Below, piece by piece: positions 59,996 to 64,000 of a stretch of 64,000 bases of DNA. Positions within the stretch are counted from its first letter, which is position 1; every line of letters begins with the position of its first letter. Made by a program: the position numbers and the translations under genes. The DNA is from Gordionus sp. m RMFG-2023 (Eukaryota > Nematomorpha > Gordioida > Chordodea > Parachordodidae). The notes beneath the pieces were generated by a model, which worked only from the letters and a program-made list of their open reading frames with translations, was not told the DNA's origin and made no database searches. The stretch lies in assembly GCF_954871325.1 (NCBI RefSeq), contig NC_088779.1, forward strand, positions 30,998,729-31,062,728. The letters are read 5' to 3'.

Positions 59996-60329
59996 ACACA
60001 CTTTGATAAAAATATTGTTTATTTACCGGTTTCTTTAGGTGAATCCCATTAACCCAATATCTTCGGATCTTGGTCACGAAGTACCAATTTCATTTCTTTT
60101 CCTACAACATAAATTTGTATTTCTTAAATCCTATAATATCCACAATGATCATTTTATATAAAAAAAATAAAAATCATAAAATCGCAAAAATTTAAAATTG
60201 ATTTTGATATTCCTTATAATATATTGTTATTTAAATTATTTAATTTTCAATTTTGAACAGCTGCAACAGTTACAATATATGTATAATCTTTAGTAATTAA
60301 AAATTAAAAAAAAATTATACAAGATATGA

Positions 60330-61085
60330 TATTTTATTCTGGTAGATTTAATCAACTCTTATTCCACAAAGTAATATTTTTTAAAAATATGTGATTACAA
60401 CACACCTAATTATAAGCTTGGAAAGAAATAAACGTATATAATTACTTTTTTAAACTTTTACGAGTGTTGAGTACCTTTAAAATGTTGATGATATTAAGTC
60501 TGCCATGACTTGTGAAACATTTTTAAACAACTAAAGAAATTTAAGGACAGTAAGTGTAAACGTTATAGGTATAGATTGTGCCCTCATTAAATATTTCAAG
60601 ATATCCGGCAACTCAAATAGGAATTCATATTAATTTCTCATAAAGATATATATAAATAATATTGATTAGAATCTGAATAAAGTCATATGAAGCTACAAGA
60701 ATACCATGATTATGACGCCTCCTTTTAAATATTTCGCCCACATTTACCTAGCAAGGCTCCGCTTATCCTTCAAATAAAGAGGGCAAGAGTGTTGAAGATT
60801 TTGTTATGAAAACAATGTTAATAACAACTATACATTATTGTATATCTAATATGGTATCAAAAAATGATTATTGATAATTGTGTATAATATATTACTCTCG
60901 TCATTAATTAATATGCTCAAGAAAAATTGCTAATAAAAAAAAATATTAAATATAATTTTAAAAATAAACATTATTTATTTTTTAAAAAAAAAAGAAAAAG
61001 ACGCTACCTTGCGGAGAAAATAATATTTTTTTAAACTTTTTTAAATTAAAATATTTACCTTTTCTTAGGGTCATCAGAGTCTGAA
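60330..61085 (+). repeat. Composite repeat core, copy 10
   Basis: tattctggtagatttaatc (60345) through aaggctccgcttatccttc (60752), taacaactatacattattg (60821) and gacgctaccttgcgga (61000). Confidence 0.7.
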
Positions 61086-61738
61086 AATTTTTTAATCTAA
61101 ATGTACATTCTTTATATACATACAAAATGGTTTCTTGTATGTATTTATGTGATGGAGAATTAGGGTTATAAAAAAAACATGCTTATTTTTGGTTTATGTT
61201 TTATATATGGTAGTATGGAAAGAAAAGTATCACGGCTGTGGTACATAAATAAAACTTAAAGGAAAAAGTGGAATGAACGGTTAAAAGGCCGCTAAAATAA
61301 TTATTTTTGTGAAATTTTTTATGTAATAAAATGAGAAATAATGATTTTTTTGTGGTTGGCACGTGCGGTATGTTTGATTTTTTATTTTAAATTTTTTTGC
61401 CCCTCGTTTATATTATAATGGTCCATGTATTCTCGGCCCAGGCCGTAAAAGGGAATGTGAAATGTTGTTGTTAAAATAAAATGAAAAGGGAAAGAGGGTA
61501 GTGGATGACTGGTTGAGGTTTTAATTTAAAATTTTGTTTTATATAAAATTTAATTGATAAAAGTTTATTTTTTTTTAAGTTTGTTTATAAATAAATTTAT
61601 TTTTATAAAATTTAATTAATAAAAATTAACTTTTTTTTCTTCAAGTTTTGTTTATAGACAATTATAAGAATTCAAAAAAAAATTTAATTGTTGTAATAAT
61701 CTTAACGTTCCTTCAAACAATATCCTCTGAATTGTGGA

Positions 61739-62236
61739 ATGGAAACCGTGTCAAGACTAGTGGATCTAGGAGATTTCTACCTTCAAGTCACTTTGATCAA
61801 GAAAAATAATGGAATGACATTAGGGACAGAATCCGCTAATGAGAATCAGCCACCGACACCTGAAGTTCGACGCAGGAGATGCTACAATTGCCAGGAGGTG
61901 GGCCACTTGAAACATCAGTGTTCACGGCCATCCCGGGAGGCCCGCGTGCCTATGGGGGTGTTGTCAGAAAACCCGAGAGTGGGGACTAATGATGGACCTA
62001 AATGTACATATCGTAATCTAGAGCTGGGACAACCAATGACCTCGGTTCATTTAAGGCCTGATACCGATATTGATCGGCATCCTCCCACTATTCGGAATTA
62101 TGACGCTCGTGTCCAGACCCTGAACGGAGGTCCGAATGAAGGAGATCTGCTACAAAGAGCTGTGGCAGTTTTGGCCACCGAGGTCCCTCAGCCTGTTGGT
62201 ACGGACGAATTCTGGGGAAACCCCATGTCCGCCTAA
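61739..62236 (+). CDS. CCHC zinc-knuckle ORF, right-arm copy (retroelement Gag-like fossil?)
   Basis: 165 codons, knuckle CYNCQEVGHLKHQC, same C-terminus GTDEFWGNPMSA as the left-arm copy. It sits midway between two direct composite-repeat cores. There is no neighbouring retroviral-type enzyme. Both copies are recent duplicates of one sequence, so their agreement does not prove function. Confidence 0.5.
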   Translation: METVSRLVDLGDFYLQVTLIKKNNGMTLGTESANENQPPTPEVRRRRCYNCQEVGHLKHQCSRPSREARVPMGVLSENPRVGTNDGPKCTYRNLELGQPMTSVHLRPDTDIDRHPPTIRNYDARVQTLNGGPNEGDLLQRAVAVLATEVPQPVGTDEFWGNPMSA

Positions 62237-63659
62237 GGAGATTATTGTGGAGATATTTTTATGACATTATAGTAAGTTAACGTATTTTTTTTTCCTTCTC
62301 ACCACATCACATATTACAAATATATAGATGTATTTTTGTACGTGTTTTGTTTTGTTTTTATATAGGCATGCCATTGGCCCATAAAGGGGTGTCATGTCGT
62401 AAATTATGTATATTGTATTTTTTATATATTTGAAATGTCAATCATTTCAAATTGGCTTTTAAAAATATATATTTTTTTTTACCAGGATTAATATTATTTT
62501 TTTTGGTAAAAAACTGATGTAATTTTTTTTAAATAAAATATTGGAATTAAAATATCGTGTTGTTACAAAATAACCGTATTGAGTTATAGTTCCCTTAAAT
62601 TGTAATTTGAGTATTTCAGTGGATTTTAAGTAAGGTTTTGTTTTTTTCTTGTAGATATATTTTTCTTGTAGATATATTTTTCAATAAATATATGAAAATA
62701 TTATTTATTTATCTGTTTATTTAAGTGTATCGCACATTAATCCAGAATCTTATCCTCTGGCACGTGCACCATGAATTTCTTTAACTAGGAATTATTTTCC
62801 TTAAATTTTTATTTTCAACAATTCAAAAATATAGACGATGGTAATATATATATAAAATAAAATAGCAAAAATCTAAGCTGATTGGACCTTTTACATTTTC
62901 GACAGCTAGAACAGTTACCTGTGAATATTGATCCTGTATTTGACAAATACATAAAGTTTTTGAAAATTAATCTTTATCCTTAATTACGCGATGCAACACA
63001 CAGTTTATTTAGTTAATACATTTATACACAATTTTTGTTTAATGCTGGTAAAATAATAACGTAGTAAAAAATAGTATATTAATTTTTATTTTTAGCCTAA
63101 GATATTTTCTATAAAAGATTACAAGGGAAGCACTGTAACTTTGCTTCTACAATCGATGCTGTCACTTAATGTATTAAAATAATTAAAATTAATTAACCAG
63201 CATTCAAAAAAAAATATACCTATATTTTATTTGGAAATTAGTAATAAATACTTGGGATATTCCTATTTAAATATATTCAGTAGGGTAGAATTGTCGATAG
63301 CAATTGAATCAATAAATATTTATATTTAAAAAATGTCAATCAATTATTGTATATTTTGATTAGTTGATTTTTACATATCTTTAAAACACAAGAATGTTTT
63401 TGGAATATTTTTTTAATACGAAAATATTTTATTAATTTTAACTTAAAAGTATATTAAATAAGAGTTTAATTATTAAATTTTTCGGTTATTTTATATGAAA
63501 AATTAAATTGAATAACAGAATTGAAATTTGTATGACTGACAATACATTTTTCATCGACAAAGACTTGTCATAGCAATTCCATTAGCAAACCTAGAAAATA
63601 CAGAGAAATTGCTAATGACAATTGTTTCATTCAAATCATTTCTACAACACTTGCCACCT

Positions 63660-64000
63660 TCGGCAAACTTGTCTTAGATTTTCCTTCAAAGATAGAGGCC
63701 AAAAAGTGTTATAGATTTTGTCACGAAAACGATAATAATAACAATTATACATTACTGTATTTCTTATATGGAACAAAAAAAATTATTGATAAATTATGCA
63801 TTAAATAAAACATAATTATTCTCGTTATTAATATTAATTTGATTATGAAAAAATAAAACAGAAATCAAATTTTTTCAAAAAAGGTAAAAGACACCACCTT
63901 GCGGATAAGATTTTATTTATTTTTTGACTTTTTATAATTAAAATATTTACCTTTTTTTAGGGAAGTAGAGTCTGCAAAGCATAATCATACTAAATTAAAA
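63660..64000 (+). repeat. Composite repeat core, copy 11 (partial, at window edge)
   Basis: gataatagaggcc-type block (63691), tacattactgtatttc (63750), gacaccaccttgcggataagat (63890) and gcaaagcataatcatac (63975). Confidence 0.65.

Larger units (their letters stand above)
59555..64000 (+). repeat. Right arm of the ~4.4 kb inverted duplication (runs off the window)
   Basis: Reverse complement of 23871-28255. Order from the inner edge: acagtcgtttactcg block, GC island (59845-59995), composite core (60330-61085), zinc-knuckle ORF (61739-62236), AT-rich part, second composite core (63660-64000). Confidence 0.9.

Noticed and set aside
1-64000. CRISPR arrays, operons, riboswitches, bacterial promoters
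   Set aside because: The window is eukaryotic with spliceosomal introns; no regularly spaced direct repeats with unique spacers exist.

Overview
This window is from an AT-rich animal (invertebrate-type) nuclear genome. It holds two single-copy eukaryotic genes split by many phase-consistent GT-AG introns. Everything else is transposon debris of many classes: Ty3-type and short LTR elements, RTE-like LINEs, tRNA-headed SINEs, a DDE-type DNA transposon with long inverted ends, hAT-like MITEs and an abundant uncharacterised repeat. The species cannot be named from the sequence alone.

Layout. (1) 1-9529, plus strand: the C-terminal 17 exons of AQR (Aquarius/IBP160), the intron-binding spliceosomal helicase, from the pre-helicase region to the stop codon. 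All helicase motifs are readable. Lineage-specific acidic insertions enlarge the protein. (2) 9530-20000: a repeat field with an abundant composite repeat, nested MITEs, a decayed Ty3/Gypsy pol on the minus strand (about 12730-15060) and a GA-rich microsatellite. (3) 19998-23060: a nearly full-length but frame-broken RTE-like LINE with a tRNA-like 5' head. (4) 23880-28255 and 59555-64000: two arms of a roughly 4.4 kb inverted duplication, about 97-98% identical by eye, each carrying the same CCHC zinc-knuckle ORF. (5) 28256-29320: a truncated LINE reverse transcriptase cut by the left arm. (6) 32111-43691, minus strand: most of TTC27 (TPR protein 27, yeast Emw1 family) in at least 12 exons. 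A 3.5 kb DNA transposon with 0.6 kb terminal inverted repeats and a 4-bp target duplication sits in one intron. (7) 44000-59555: AT-rich spacer with SINEs, a short non-autonomous LTR element (53779-55705) and more composite repeats.

The two host genes are unrelated in strand and function, and nothing suggests co-regulation. The most interesting items are: a SINE (52889-53433, 15-bp target duplication) that shares both its tRNA-like head and its 3' tail with the LINE at 19998; the large inverted duplication; a MITE inserted inside another copy of its own family with an 8-bp target duplication; and the acidic repeat insertion inside the AQR helicase core. All identities are estimates by eye; no alignment or search was run.
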